The notes: generated by a model not told the origin, from the sequence alone. DNA of 64,000 nucleotides from Hemicordylus capensis (GCF_027244095.1 NC_069661.1:185770501-185834500); one strand, 5' to 3'. Shown: positions 41,201-56,218, counted from the stretch's first letter. Numbers and translations: made by a program.

Positions 41201-44200
41201 TATACTTCATAACCTTGTGGGTTTCCAAATCCTTGTGTGTAACTCTTTGTAGATATATCATGTACAAACAACCACTTTGTATATAATTGTGCTTTGGCAA
41301 CGTACTGTATGCTTTGGTAGTTTGTTGGTTCAATAAAAAAATCTTGTCCTATCTTGGAGGTGCCAGGGAGAGAACTTGGAACCTTTCTGCTCTTCCCAGA
41401 GCGGCTCCACCCCCTGAGGGGAACATCTTACAGTGCTCACACTTTAGTCTCCCATTCATATGCAACCAGGGCAGACCCTGCTTAGCTAAGGGGACAAGTC
41501 ATGCTTGCTACCACAAGACCAACTCTCTTCCCACTAAAGTGTTTCACTTTAGTATACAACTTCTTTGTATAAAAATAAAGCATCATGTGTAGACTCGTTG
41601 CAATTCTAGGTGCTGACTAAGCTAAGAGGACAGGCATATGTGAGCTTCCATGCTACTGCTCCTTCAGCCATTGGAGAACTGGTTTAAAACTTTCCTGATC
41701 AGCTATGGCTCTTCTGATGAGTACTAGATGCCATCTCATTCTGTAAGCAACTTTTAAAAAAAACAAAACAGCATGAGACAGGGAACTGGCAGAACCTGCT
41801 CTGCTGATTGTCTCTAACAGCCTGCTCTTTGAGGAGGAAGAGGGAATCATTTCAGTACTCTTGAAGGAGATGGCCAAGGCTGCTGTTAGCTTAAAATTAG
41901 CTGTGAGCAGCCTCTGAAATCCTTGGAGCAAGCGGGAGTCAGAATCGCTAAGGTAAAATTTGAAACCAGTGTTTTGGGTACAAGACTCTCTCCTCTTGCA
42001 GAAGTGATCAAAACCCTTAAAACCAAAATGATTGATCTGGAGAGAACCTAGGGATGATTTGTTAACGGGGTGCACAATGTTAAATACTAGAAGATGATTT
42101 TGTTTAACTGCTCTCCATAAGGACACTCTCAATCTCCCTGAGGATTGTTTCCTAAACCTGGAGCAGGCCAGCTGCTGCATGCTGGGGATTATTATGAATG
42201 GAAAAGGCCATTCATAACTCTGTTTCTGCACTTTCAAGCTGAAGACCACCTGTTCACTGGACCTGAGAGAAAGGAAAGCTCACCTAGGGTCAAAACCAAA
42301 TCATGTTGTTCTTAGACAAAACTAAAGAAATAATTGAGCTGCTGTGCACCGATGAGCCTCTGACATAAATAGAAAAAAAAACCTTTTTGCATCAGATGGC
42401 CAGCAATTCTTGTAGCAAGATATCATGGGACTCTTTAGGAAATAAAAGAATAACTGTATAGTTGACAACCTTATCTGTAGTCCATTAACACCCCCTCCCT
42501 CCCTTTTATTATTATTATTTTTGCATTACAGAAAAGTACATGAGTTGATTACATATTTTATTGTGACTGCTGTTGTCTTTGTTGGCTAGTCTATTTTGAA
42601 TTGGCTTGATGGAAATATTTATAATAATTGAACATAGTAATAAAAGTTGATATCTTCAACTAGCACTCATTCAGAGCTGAAATATGGAAAAGTATATCTG
42701 AAGCATCTTGCTAGTGTTAGTTACTTATTATGAGAGCTTAGCATTTGTATAGCACTTGTGAGCATTCAGAGTACTTTGTGTGCATTATCTTGTTGCGGTC
42801 CTTGCAGCAACCTTGTAAACAGATATTACTCTCATATTGTGGTTGACGGAGCAGTTTGACTAAGGCCACTTAGTGAAATTCATTGCAGAGGTGAGGTTGA
42901 ACCAGTGAGTTTCTGATTGGCTGCTCAGTGTTTTAACCACTGTGCTATATCACCAAATATAAAGATAAAAATTGTCATATTTGTAGTAATGGCAAGAGTG
43001 GGAGTATAAGACTGAAGGGTATACCATTCTAGGAATCGCCCCACTGAAGCTTATTTAAAATTTCAACCCAAAGGGGCTGGAAAGCACAGTGGACAAATTT
43101 GGGGTTTGGTTATGGACAACCTTGGTTATCATTTATCATTTCCTGTCTGTATTATCATTTATGGTTTTTCTCTGTTGCAAGTTCTGCTGCAGCAACTCAT
43201 CTAGCCTATACAATGGACACACTGGACAGTCCTAGAATCTGCTTTTCTTGGACCCACTAACTGGCGAGCTCTAGGTTCTACATATGCACAATATTCTAAT
43301 AAAGTCATTTCCACATGTGCAGCTGCTAGACTAGGATTGTTCAAATTGGGAAAATTTTTAAACTCACACACATGTTCAGGGCTCAGAAATCCATTCGTCT
43401 ACTAGTCTATGATGAGTGAAAAATGATGCCTGATGAGTGAAAAAAATAATCCTGAAGAGTAATGTGCCAATATAGCTAGAGGAACTATGTGACGAGTAAA
43501 ATATGTCTGGCTGGAGCCAACACTTCTTGACCCTTGCATATGTCTAGTAAAGCCTATGGGCCAATCCTATATTTGGAGAGAAGAACATCTATTTGATAAA
43601 TCTAGCTACTAGAGGGATTTGTCTTATTTGAGGTTAAATTTCTAGCCTTTACAGAATTACAGCGGCAATGTAATCTTCCTGGAACAGGCCAGTTTGCAAT
43701 ATCTTCAGTGTAAACACTTCCTTGTTAAAATTTTCATCCGATTCTCCTCTCTGGGCTCACAAATTTATAAAGGAATAATGATGGCACTTAACTTGAACAC
43801 TGGTAAATGCTGAGGGTACAATGAGGAGGGGGTAGAATTAAAAATCCATATAAAAACCTGGAGGTGGTGATGTCAGCCACTGAGCAATCTATCCTCGATC
43901 TTAGACTAAGACTGTACTAAAAAAAGGCTTGCAAACTGCCACCGGAAGATGTGGATTTGAGATGGGCACTCTTGATATCAGTCATCTGGTATTTGCCCAG
44001 TAATCCACCTGCAATGGTTGTAAGTAAGAGTTCAAGAAATTTCCTTGTTGACATAGTTTATATGATATTAGGATTTGTACTCCAATCGTGGGTCTCAGCA
44101 AAGTTATATCCTGGCAGTGTTGCTCTTCTTAAGGTGTTTTGTGTTGGTAATTAAGACTTCTGTCACGAATGGGGAAAGGATACCTCCTAAAGTTGATTAC

Positions 44201-47200
44201 TGGATTGAAGAAATGTCTGACCTTGCACTTGAGAATGTTATATACAACTGCAAAACTAAGCTGGATGCTTTTCTCTATGAACAAAGCATGGACAGATTTC
44301 TGAACAGGTTTACGTATTGAGAGATGTTAGACTGCATCTAGTTAACCCTCTATTCAGTGCAAGCTGAATGCATTTTAAATGTTTATTGCTTGATCAACTA
44401 TTAGAATCCAAAAGTTCAATAAGAAGTCTCCCAGGGCATAGTCTGAAGGCATATGATGCACCAAATCTGCTAAAGGTCTGAGTCTGGTTGGTGTCTGCGT
44501 GGCAGACTACCTAGGAATTCCATAGGCAACATCCAGACTTTGAGCTCCATCATTAACTTAGCTAACACAGAGAAAGGTTTTAAAGGAGTACAGAGAAATG
44601 GTCAAGAAAGAAGAAATAAAAGTACTAAATAAAAACACCGTTACAAACAATATTCTGCAGATGAATACAAAAACTGTCATGATTAACGGTAGTTCAGATT
44701 TATTGCTACTATCCCTATTTTATTTCATCTACAGATGTATGCAATTCCTACTGTTGGTGAATGGGACAATCCTGTTAAAAACAGGGACACTGGAGCATAG
44801 CAGTAGAAATGGATGAACAAGCTCTTCTGGGATTAAACCCAAATGCTGACTTAGACTTCAGACAACGAGTAAGTTTTACTACTTTTTGCTCATGATCTTT
44901 GTGACTGTGTGTGGCTTGGTGGATACCCTCGTGACTTTGCTTTCAGATCAGAGTAGATAACATCGACCCATAGCCAAAGATTTGACTGCCTAGTTGTAAA
45001 TTGGTATATTAAACTTATTGAGACTCTTTTGGCCTCACTCTTCTGTAAGTGGCCTAGTCCAAGATCCCCTAGTCTGCCCTTTTACTGCCAACCGTGTGTT
45101 GTTCCTTAACTCTGTATGAGAGTGTCCAAACTCCCTTGGTCTCATGTTTTGTTTTGTTTTTTAACTCTGTGCTTTCTTCACATGCAGAGCACTGCATACA
45201 CCAGGCATAGGCAACTTGATGCACTCCAGCGGTTGTTAGGCTACAACTCTCAACGTCCCCAACCACAATAAATTGTGGCTGAGGATGATGGGAGTTTCAC
45301 TCCAGCTGTTGCAAGACTGCCTCAGGTTGCCTATCCCAGTATACACTGTTGTCCTTCATCTCCTCACACCTGACTTTAGGCTTCCTATCATCTGGACTCT
45401 GCCCGCTACCAGACTCTTCATCAATTCCTGCCAGTGTTATACTGAGTCAGATCCTTGGTCCCTCTAGCTCACTATTGTCTACACTGACTGGCAGTGGCTC
45501 CCTAAGGTTTCAGGCAGGAATTTTTCCCTGCCCTACCTGGAGATGCCAGGGACTGAACCAGAAATCTTCTGAATGCAAAGCAGATGCTCTACCACCGAGC
45601 TGTGGCACATAAGTTGTTGAATCCCTACACTATGTGTGAGATTCCACCCCCCACCCCCAAATCATGAAGAACCCCCACCCCCCAATATTATATTGCTTTG
45701 AGGAAATGCTACTTTGACAACTCTTCATACACTTGTCAAAATGAAGTTCTTTTTGTTTTGGAATAATTCTAGGCATTGGCCTATTTTGAACAGCTGAAGA
45801 TATCTCCAGATGCTTGGCAGGTGTGTGCCGAAGCTTTAGCCCAAAGAATCTACAGGTAGAAAACTAAAATAGTTACTTTTTCAAAAAATTAATCTGGGAA
45901 TGTTCTGTAATTGTAGGAACAATTTACCACGTACATTTCACTGTTAAAATACTTATACAATGTATCATAGCAAATTTTTATAGTCATGCTGAAACAAGGT
46001 TTTACCATACTCGCTCAAGGTTGTGTCCTGTGCAACCATGGTTGTATATCCATTACTTGGGATAGCAACTGAAGCAGAATACTTTTATTTTGAATCTAAT
46101 GGGAATTGCTCAAAATGCTAGAAGAAACTCTTTCCTGACTACAGCAAACACTACTAGTGTGGGGAGTAGAGAGAGATGTACCCATAGAGTAAACCTAGAG
46201 TTACTAGCCCCAAATTTGCGGGCATAAATAGCCACAGGTCTTAGTCCAGTCAGTGCTATGTCATGTTAGAGAACCCTAGAGGGGCAAAATGGTATTAGAG
46301 ACAAGGACGTCTTGGAAAGAGAGTCTTTTAGTACAGTCACAATGCAGAAATCCGCTTTGGCACACAAAACAAAACCTCTTCCATGTAAGACTGTTCCATA
46401 TCGTGAAAGCAGTGCCAGGGTGATGGATTGTACTTGGGGAGGTCGTGGGGTCCGATTTGCAGTGGTGGCTGCCAGTGTGTGAGGCAAGCAGGCAGGTAGA
46501 TGCTTGGCTGGCACCAGGTTCCAAGGCACTCCACATTCTGACAGCCAGTTGGGAGATTACTGGTATTCCAAGGCAGTCAGGGGCTAGCCTGTAGCAAGTC
46601 TACATATGGAGTGGCCTGGGCATGTATTTGGCACATAGATGGGGTCACACTTCCTCAGAAGGAACAGGTACGCAGTTTGGGAGTGCTTCTGGATCCACAC
46701 CTTTCTCTGGTTCCCCAGGCTGAGGCAGAAGCGCTTTCTATCAGCTTCGGTTGATACGTCAGCTGCATCCGTTTCTTGAGGTTCATGATCTCAAAACAGT
46801 AGTACACTTGTTGGTAACCTCCAGACTTGATTACTGCAATGCGCTCTATGTGGGGCTGCCTTTGTACGTAGTCCAGAAACTGCAATTAGTACAAAATGCA
46901 GCAGCCAGGATGGTCTCCGGGTCATCTCAAAGAGACCATATTACTCCTATATTACAGGAGTTGCACTGGCTGCCAATAAGTTTCCGGGCAAAAGACAAAG
47001 TGCTGGTTATAACCTATAAAGCCCTAAACAGCTTAGGCCCACGGTATTTTAGAGAGCGTCTTCTTCTGCATGATCCCCATCGTCCACTGCGTACATCAGG
47101 AGAGGCTCGTCTGTGACTACCTTCATGTCGTCTGGTGGCCACCCAGGGAAGTGCCTTCTCTTTTGTCGCCCCGAGACTTTGGAACGCGGGAATAAGAGTC

Positions 47201-50200
47201 TCCCCATCTCTAGTGGCTTTAAAAAAGTCTCTAAAGACTTATCTTTTTACCCAGGACTTTTAGCTTTTTAACTTTGTAATTTTTTAACTTCTGGATTTTT
47301 TATTGATTTGTTTTAAGCTGTTTTTAATATTTAATTGATTTTAATGTTTTGTTTTTTTATTTGTTGTACACCGCCCCGAGACCTTGGGTTAGGGCGGTAT
47401 AAAAATGCATTAAATAAATAAAAATAAAATATATAAGTGAACATTAGATCCTGTTATTTTTTGTTAACAGAACGGGTCATGACTTGGGCCCAAACTAGGT
47501 ATTACAACTGTTTTGCGCTGCAGATCGTGCCAACCTTCTATAAAGCACGACAGAACATTTAAAGCACAATTGTATTGTGCATTTGCTTACCCCTACTAGC
47601 ATTAGATGCGCTTCCTGCATTTCATAGGTGGTCAAAATATGACCTGCATTGTAAAATATGGGCTTTGTGGCTTTAACATCTGCTTTGGTTGTAGTAAAGG
47701 TAGCTTAGAAAATACTATCTCCAGATGGGCACAGTTCCTTATCAGACTTCATTAGGTTGCTTCTATTTCTATACATATGCTAAGAGTTTAAAAGGATGCC
47801 AGGAAAAGTAGAACTGTACAAGCTGAATGATTTGAGGACACATGACTCTGCTGTACTGATAAAGCTCAGCCATTCTGGTCCTGCAAGCTGCTTGGATGGG
47901 CGGTAGCCAGGGAGCCATAGGTAAACAACTCTGAGCTCCTCTGAGAAAATTCAAGGTATAAGCCCAGATAAGTCAATGTACAGCACATTTGCTTTAGTTA
48001 CGAGGCAAGATAAAGCACCACACAGGCCACTGAAGCCCCACCTCATTCCTGCTGACATCTCACCAGGCATTGCCCACATACTTGTTGGCTTGTCTTCTCA
48101 GTCATAATGGCCAGAGGCTAACTCTTGTAAACGAAAGCTCTGATTTTTCAGATGTTGAATTCTGCATCTGAACTAGTTTTAAAACTGCTTAATTCTGTGC
48201 AGAATCACTAAGTGTAATTTATAACTTCTCAAGGATTGTGGAAGTATGTCAACCAATCAATCATCTTTATTATGGTCATAGACCAGCATAAAATACAAGG
48301 GGTGATTACACAGTGCAAAGTATAATGCATAATGATACATTAAAAGGCATAAGAAAATATTAAAAAACATTTAAATACATATAAGGGCATAACATAACAT
48401 AAAAGGGATAAAAGGCATAATTGCATAAAAGCCTAAGTGATAAATACAGCAAGACTATATAAAGTAATCAAATCTTTATTACAGTCCAAGACCAGCATAA
48501 GACAAAAACAGTATCAGACAAAAGTGGATACTGATACCATAAAACTAATACTATGAAATTGTTAAATTGATACTATAAAACTGTTTTGTAATACCATAAA
48601 ACTAAAGGTAAAGTGTGCTGTTGAGTCGGTGTCGACTCCTGGCAACCACAGAGCCCTGTGGTTGTCTTTGGTAGAATACAGGAGGGCTTTACCATTGCCA
48701 TCTCCCACACTGCTGTCCAATATAGGTGTTTCCCATAGTCTGAGAAACATACCAGCAGGGATTCAAACTGGCAACCTCTGGCTTGCTAGTCAAGTCATTT
48801 CACCACTGCGCCATTAGGTGGCTCACTGTAAACTACTGTACCTTAAAACCGAGAAAAGAAAAATTGTAAAATCATTAAGATTATAGCCATAATTATAAGC
48901 ATCTATATTTAAAAAGATAAGAACATAGAATATATAAAATATATGTAAGGTAAGGGGAAGTATCCTTCAATCAATGTTTGCATTCAGAGCTAGGAGTATG
49001 TATCTACTTCACAATGAGTCGTTTATTACATTATTTTGTTTTATATTGATTATGCTGTTTTCTTTGTTTCAGTGATGATCACATAAAATTCTTCTGCTTT
49101 CAAGTTCTGGAACATCAGATAAAATACAAGTGAGGCATTTTCTCATCTTAGATTTTAGTTAACAAAAATGGAACTTTTACTAGTGTGTACAGAAAATTAG
49201 AACATTAGAATCTCTAGCTCTTTTTGAATATTTAAGGTGAACCTTTAAGTTTAAGATGGCGGAGGGATAACAAACGGCTAGTTTGATTCTCAGTTGTGTG
49301 ACAGTTTCACTGGGAAGTCCAAAAACTCACTATGTGCCACCAAAACAAGCAAACAAAACTGATTTTCTGCAAGAGATTTCCCAGAAAGGTTTGTTAAGAG
49401 ACTGTAGGGCATCATAGCTATTGTGGTGATTCTTGTTCCCTGTGCATTTTTCTGGACAATAGATTAATCCTTGTGTGGCTTCATAGCATATGGTCATCCA
49501 AACTGTTCATCTAGGCTCATGGGCACTCCTGATCAGACACTTTTAACATTAAAATAAGAGTGACTGACATTCTTTGCCGTGAAATGTGGATGATACAGTT
49601 AGTCTTGTGCAGGGAAGACATTTCTTTAAAATATTCTCAGAAGGGTTCTCTCTTATGCCCAGAAGCCATTACAATTTTTCTGTGGCAGTGTATGAGGGAG
49701 TATAAGAAACTGTTTCTACTCCATTTTCATATTGTCACTATGGCTAACTAACTCCTCTGCCTTGGCCCACTACAATAGCAATTCTGTGACTTTGTACATG
49801 TGACTTCAGTCCACTCAGATATTAAGCCTGGGCTGGGTTGCCCGTGAGAACCACTGGGATCCATTCAGCTCCTGGTGGTGCTAAATCCAGCACTTAAGCC
49901 CAGCTCTTAGCCAAGGTTAAGGGTGCAAACCCAGCTCCCGGGATTGTGTGACAGCATGAGCTGCCTGCAGGTCATGGTGCTACAGAGACAGGCGCCTAGA
50001 GCACTGGTCTCCTGGGGAATCCCACTCAGAGGCCAGGGCAATGAGTCTCTGTTAACCCACACTGCTGGCAGCTCTGGTTGTGTGGGCGTGCAGTTTGTGT
50101 GTTGCAGGGGCTCAGAACAGTTGTCTGGAGGAAGAGAGGTTGAACCCTGCCCCTCCCCCCCACCCCCTCGCGTGGGGATCATCTGAGTAGCCCCAGCAGT

Positions 50201-53200
50201 CGTGTGAATAGCTCCAAATTGTACAATAGAGCCATTCATTCACTTTTAAGAGACTGACGTATAGGTGTAGCATGTTTGTGATGAGATTAACTTTAACCAT
50301 GTTTTAAAATGAGAAATTCAGTCTTGTATTTACTTTTTAAACTGACTTAATTTCTAAAAGTCACATTTAAAAAACTAAAAATAGATTTTTATCCATGCTG
50401 AGAGTTAGAGTTCTGCCTGTTTGGTTAGCCTTGCTGTATGTGAATATCCACCCATGTGTTTGCTATGTTTGCATACTAATAAAAGAGAGAGGGGGATCCT
50501 GGCTGCTGAAGCCTTTTGTGTAAATGGATGGCTCTGGTGTGACCCACACACAGTCAATCAGCTGGTTGATATTTTGGCAAGGGTCTCTGAAAAACTCTCA
50601 AAAGCTTTCTAGGAGCAGTCTTCTTTAAAAAAAAAAAACACCCCAAAAAACCCCAATTGAAATAAAATATAAGCTGTTGAATTTCTTGAACTAAAACATA
50701 CAAATCTTTGAGTATCATTTTGTGGTATGTTTTCAGGTATTCTCAGTTAACTGATGTACAACATCAGCTTATTAGGGAAACGCTCATGACATGGCTACAA
50801 GCACAGGTAAGTGGCTTCGCAACTAAATATACTTATGAAACAACTGTTTAAATCTGTTCCCAAACCTTTCACATACTTGATTTATAATGTAAATATGTCT
50901 GCATATATTATACACACATTCCTGCTGCTTTCTTGAAAGATTACTATAAAATGCTTCTTTATTCTTTTTAAGATGGTGAATTCTCAACCAGAGAAGACGT
51001 TTATACGAAACAAAGCAGCACAGGTCTTTGCTTTGCTATTCGTTACTGAATATCTGACAAAGTGGCCCAAATTTTTCTTTGATATTATGTCTGTAGTAGG
51101 CCTCAATCCTCGAGGAGTGGACCTCTACCTCAGAATCCTTATGGCAGTTGATGCTGAATTGGTAGACAGAGATGTCGTTCATACATCAGAGGCAAGTTAT
51201 CTCTTCACAGTGCAAACTATTATTTTATGTGAAGGTCATTTTTCATAGCTTACAAAATTCTGTTTACTTGCCTTTTGTTTGTGCTTCCAACACTTTAGAC
51301 TTGCAAAGAACTTATAGCCAAACCAAAATTAGAGTGTTCTTTTTTGTTTTAAAGACGAACATCCTTTCTGTACTTACAGGAGGCTCGCAGAAATACCTTA
51401 TTAAAAGATGCTATGAGGGAGCAATGCATTCCAAGTTTGGTGGAATCGTGGTACCAAATTTTACAAACTTACCAGTATTCAAATTCAGAGTTGACATGTC
51501 AGTGCCTTGAAGTCGTTGGAGCATATGTCTCTTGGATAGAATTGAGCCTAATTGCCAATGAAAGGTAAAGCTTTGTTTTGAATTAGTGCTACATTTGTGA
51601 AAGCATTTACTGTGTTTTGGCACTGTGGTGAACATATTAGAGCAGTCTGAACCAACTCACAAAAAATATATAAAGGGAAAGGCAGGTTTCTGAAATACTG
51701 GCTAATTTGACAATACCAGAAGTAACTGACAGCTAACTAAGTAATGTTGGTGGCTGACATCCATATGAAGAGTTGCATGAGGGATACACTTTTGCTTGCA
51801 CATATAGAGAAGGGGCAATTTTTAATGTCCACCTTGTGTGTCCTAAAAATATGTCCCTGACGGTCCCCCCAACCCTGTACATATTTTGGGGAGGCAAAAG
51901 GAGGGGAGAATCGCCAAAATTCACCTCTCCATGCATGAGCAGAAGTGTTCCCCTTGCATAACTCTTAGTCTGGATGTCAGCCATTGCCTCTATAGCTGTA
52001 GCATTTTTTAAAAGCAAGAATAAGTTGAAAAATATAACTTAATGCATGCCTGTTATTCAGTGTACATGTAGAGAGTAAAGGTTTTGTTTCTCTTCAGGTT
52101 TATAAACATGCTGCTAGGTCACATGTCTGTAGAAGTTCTACGGGAGGAAGCATGTGACTGCTTGTTTGAAATTGTAAATAAAGGAATGGATCCAATTGAT
52201 AAAACAAAGTTGGTAGAAACTTTGTGTCAAGTGTTACAGTCGGCTGGCCTCTTCAGTGTTGACCAGGTTTGTTGCTTCCCATAAAGAAGAAGATAAACTT
52301 ATGCTAATATGGCCTGTGCTGCTTAGGTGTGTGAAAGGACTGCTTCACCTGCTATATTTATTGTCATTAGGCAAAATGTATGATAACTTTACTGAGCTAC
52401 TTCTTGTGTGCCTCTTCTTAAAGCCTCTTTTCTTGATGCATTTTTTCCATTTTGTATTTCTTATACTATTCTTGCATCTGGTCCCAAAATATTGGCATCT
52501 TTTTGCTATTACATTTATCTGACTGACTTTGGATAGATCGTCATGATCTTACTCATGATGATCTACCCAAAGCCAGTCAGATAAATGTACTAGCAAAAAG
52601 ATGCGTCCCTTGCCTTGGCACAGCTAGACGTTTTCTGGTGGTGGCAGAGACCCCTATGATTTCTCTAATTACTAATGTATTACATTTGAGCCTTTTATAT
52701 CTTTAGCTCCCTGATTGTTGTGAGAATGAATAGGAGGTTTCTAACTGATAGGACTGCTAGAATGGTTGACACAATATTCTATCATTTGTAGATGCTTTAT
52801 GTTGGTAAGTAGTTCTTGGGTAGGATGGTAGACAATATACTTTTGCACTGCAAAGTGTTCAACAGTCTCCTGAAAATCTTTGAAGCTATTCACACGTGTA
52901 GGTAAAACAGGGATAAGGAAGCCCAGCCCGATTTTTTTCTGTGCGGGTGTACCACCAGGATTGAGCCCGATTCCGGCAGCGCCTCAGCAGCAAACCTGCC
53001 TCCGTAGCCACCCTCTAAAATGAGGTTATGAGAGTGAGTGCTCTCCTAATCCTGTTTTTGTGATTGTCTGCCAGCCAGGACAGGCAGACTGCAGGAGTCC
53101 TGGCCAGCTTTTTTGGTGTGTTTTTTTTTTGAGGGGTGGTCCCCATAATGCAACATGGTAGCTCCGAGAGGGCGGGTGACACATCCCGGCACCCCAACCC

Positions 53201-55852
53201 TCCTAGCTACCAGCAGCAGCCGGTAACCGTCTGGACGGACGATCTGCCCACTGAAGAGGGAGCCCTCGGTCGTCCACAGGGAGGTAAGCTTTTCAAGGCT
53301 TCCTCCCCACTAGACCTCTTGCCCTTTCTCACTGCTCATGAGAAAGGGCTCTTTAAGTTAAATAGGGTTGCCTGTATAAAAGTCAAACATGCACCACTAT
53401 CTTTTTAACATGTTTCATTGAGCCCTACACATGGACTCCATCAAGAATATAATTCTGCAGAATCCTCTAGCTTTGCCTATTAAAGATTTATGCAGAGTTG
53501 CGGAGCCTTGTACCGAGGCCCCACAATATGGCCTGTGGCGTGATTACCATGCTCCAGAAAACCTGTTTTCCAGTATAGGTAGGAAGTTGATACACGTAGT
53601 AAGGCAAAAAAGCTGATTCAAGAGGGAATGCCACTACATGCAATGTAGGAATTTAATTCTGTTTTGTTTTGTTTTTTAACTTGGGAATTCAGTAGAGATT
53701 GGATTGCTTGCTTGTCAGATTTAAGTGGAGTTAATCTATTTGAATATTAATCCTGGATATTGGCTGTGAAATGGGTTTGGCCCTCCAGTGGTGTCAACCA
53801 TTTGAGTGACTGACACCATTATCACTACCACCTCGCTTTAGAATGTGTCCTGGTCAATGTTCTCTTCTGGCACTTCTGGAATATTCTTTATTCCTCCCCT
53901 TACTTGTATAGCTTGCTTTCTTGCTCTGGGTAAATGGATAGTTACTGCATCGATGCAAGGCTATCGGCTTATTATCTCTGGTTATAGAAGCAAGACCTGG
54001 CCTCCCAAGCTTCTTCCTTGCTTCTCTGATATAAGCTCTCCTTCCCTTGTTATCTTAACCAGTGCTTGCAAACACACTTTAACTATCTTGGGACTTGTCT
54101 TGGCAAAGTTCCCATGACTCTCTCAACACTGATTGTGAACCTCAAACTCTCACCTGACCTTTTTGAAAATGTTTGTGTGTGTCTTTTTAGCTGCTTCCTA
54201 ATAGTCTCCCCACACATTTTTTTCCTACATGTTAGAACCAGCCTTGGCTAAATAATATAGCTTTTCCCTGGTCACCTGTCATAACAATATCTATGAATCT
54301 GCCATCTTGGATAGCTACAATTCAAAGCTTGAAGTAAATTGGGGCTGTTACTTGCATTCTTTTGTTCTAAAGTCAGTTAATCATTTTAACATTGCTTCAC
54401 AGGAAGAAGATGTGGACTTCTTAGCCAGGTTCTCTAAGTTGGTCAATGGAATGGGACAGTCATTGATAACTAGTTGGACTAAACTAATTAAGAGTGGAGA
54501 TATGAAGAATGCTCAAGATTCTCTGCAGGCGATTGAAACAAAAGTAGCTCTAATGTTGCAACTTCTGATTCATGAGGACGACGACATCTCTTCCAATATT
54601 ATTGGCTTTTGTTATGACTATCTGCATATACTGAAGCAGGTAGATTGAACTTCATGCAGTAAGCTGCATTATCAGTTTGATTTCTTGAAGCATTGTGAAA
54701 CTCTGATCAATCTAATCTTGCTTTTTAAAACATCTAATCTTGCTTTTTAAAACAATAGTTTGAAAATAGATTTGTTCTGTTTTGCAGCTTCCCATGCTTT
54801 CAGAACAGCAAAAAGCTAATGTAGAGGTAAGAATAAAGTCGCTGTCGCCATCCCCAGCCTTAGAACTTGTAGTTGACAAAATTGTTCCTTTTTCCTTTTC
54901 TTTCTCCCTCCCCTTCCAAGCATGAATGCTATATTAATATATGGTTCAAATGTTCTGAAACAACACTTTTAAAATTGCTTAAGGAATGGCTTGCATTTTA
55001 GTCGTACTTGACACTATCCAGATTGAGTTTTGTACTTCAGTTTTTGTCCTGAGCCAGTTCTGTGGAGCAGGACTTTTTTTTTTGTAGTTGGAGAGGTTGT
55101 ATAGATTTAATTTTCCTGCCTAGAAACTTGTCCAGTATGGACTGCTGAAGTACTGATCAGTGTTTGAACCTGCCCAAAACCATATCATGAAGATGGTCCT
55201 ACTCAACCCCTTTTTGTCATTTAATCTAGTGTCTTATAAGGATATACAAGGAAACTAAGCTTTATTAACTTTTTTCCATCACCATAGGCAATTATGTTGG
55301 CAGTTATGAAGAAGTTAACATATGATGAGGAATACAACTTTGAAAATGAGGTAAGATGTCACACAATTAATTTTTTAGTTTGGTAGAGACTTCAGTTGGA
55401 TAAATTAGTCAGTTTTAAATTTTTTGAGGAAAGTTTAAATATAGAAAGTGTCACTTCAAGTATTGTCACTAATACAGTGTCACTGCATATGACAGGGAAA
55501 GGGGAATCGTTGTGTCTTGGGGGATTGTGGCGCCAAGTACAGGCCTAGCTCTTATCTCTATCGCTCCTATCTATTGCTTGGCAGTCCCCACAAAGATCAA
55601 AAGCAAAGGGGGATGAAATAAAGGCCCTCTGGAATTGCAGTTGATGCCTCAGACATGTTATCACTCTTCTTTAGCTTCATATCCTAACTGCCCTGCTAAC
55701 TGAGCAAAGAGGCACCTCTTAAAAGTCTATATGTAGCAGGGGGAAGAGTAAATGCCCTATCCATCCCCAGCACAGCATCCCTCCAGTGGCTGTTGCTGGT
55801 GTCTGTCTTATGTTTCTTTTTAGATTGTTAGCCCTTTGGGGACAGGGAGCCT

Positions 55853-55912
<60 letters not shown>

Positions 55913-56185
55913 TGTGTGAACTGCTTAGGGAACTTCTGAAAAGCAGTATATAAATATTCATCATATATGGATTCTCACTGTAGGCTGACTTGGAGCTCCG
56001 TGTGTGTTGACAAACCTATTTAAGTTCTCTTGAAATCCTACATAATTGGAGTGGCTGCACGTTTTTGAACTTGACTGAAATTTCAGGTGTGATGGAGTAC
56101 AATTCAGCTTATTCATGCTGTTTTGCAGATGTTAATACCTATGGAGACATAGTAGAAGTTGGAGACAATAATGTGGGAGATGTCC

Positions 56186-56218
<33 letters not shown>

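Larger units (their letters stand above)
38219..44734 (+). other. XPOT: XPOT intron 1
   Basis: Contains a CR1-like LINE, a 5S-headed SINE, an unrecognised antisense frame and an old MIR-like SINE. The other parts (38.3-39.6 kb, 43.0-44.7 kb) show nothing I can assign. Confidence 0.6.

Noticed and set aside
45530-45605. tRNA-Ala-like sequence
   Set aside because: It is the head of a SINE with shared body; box sequences are diverged and the acceptor stem is not preserved.
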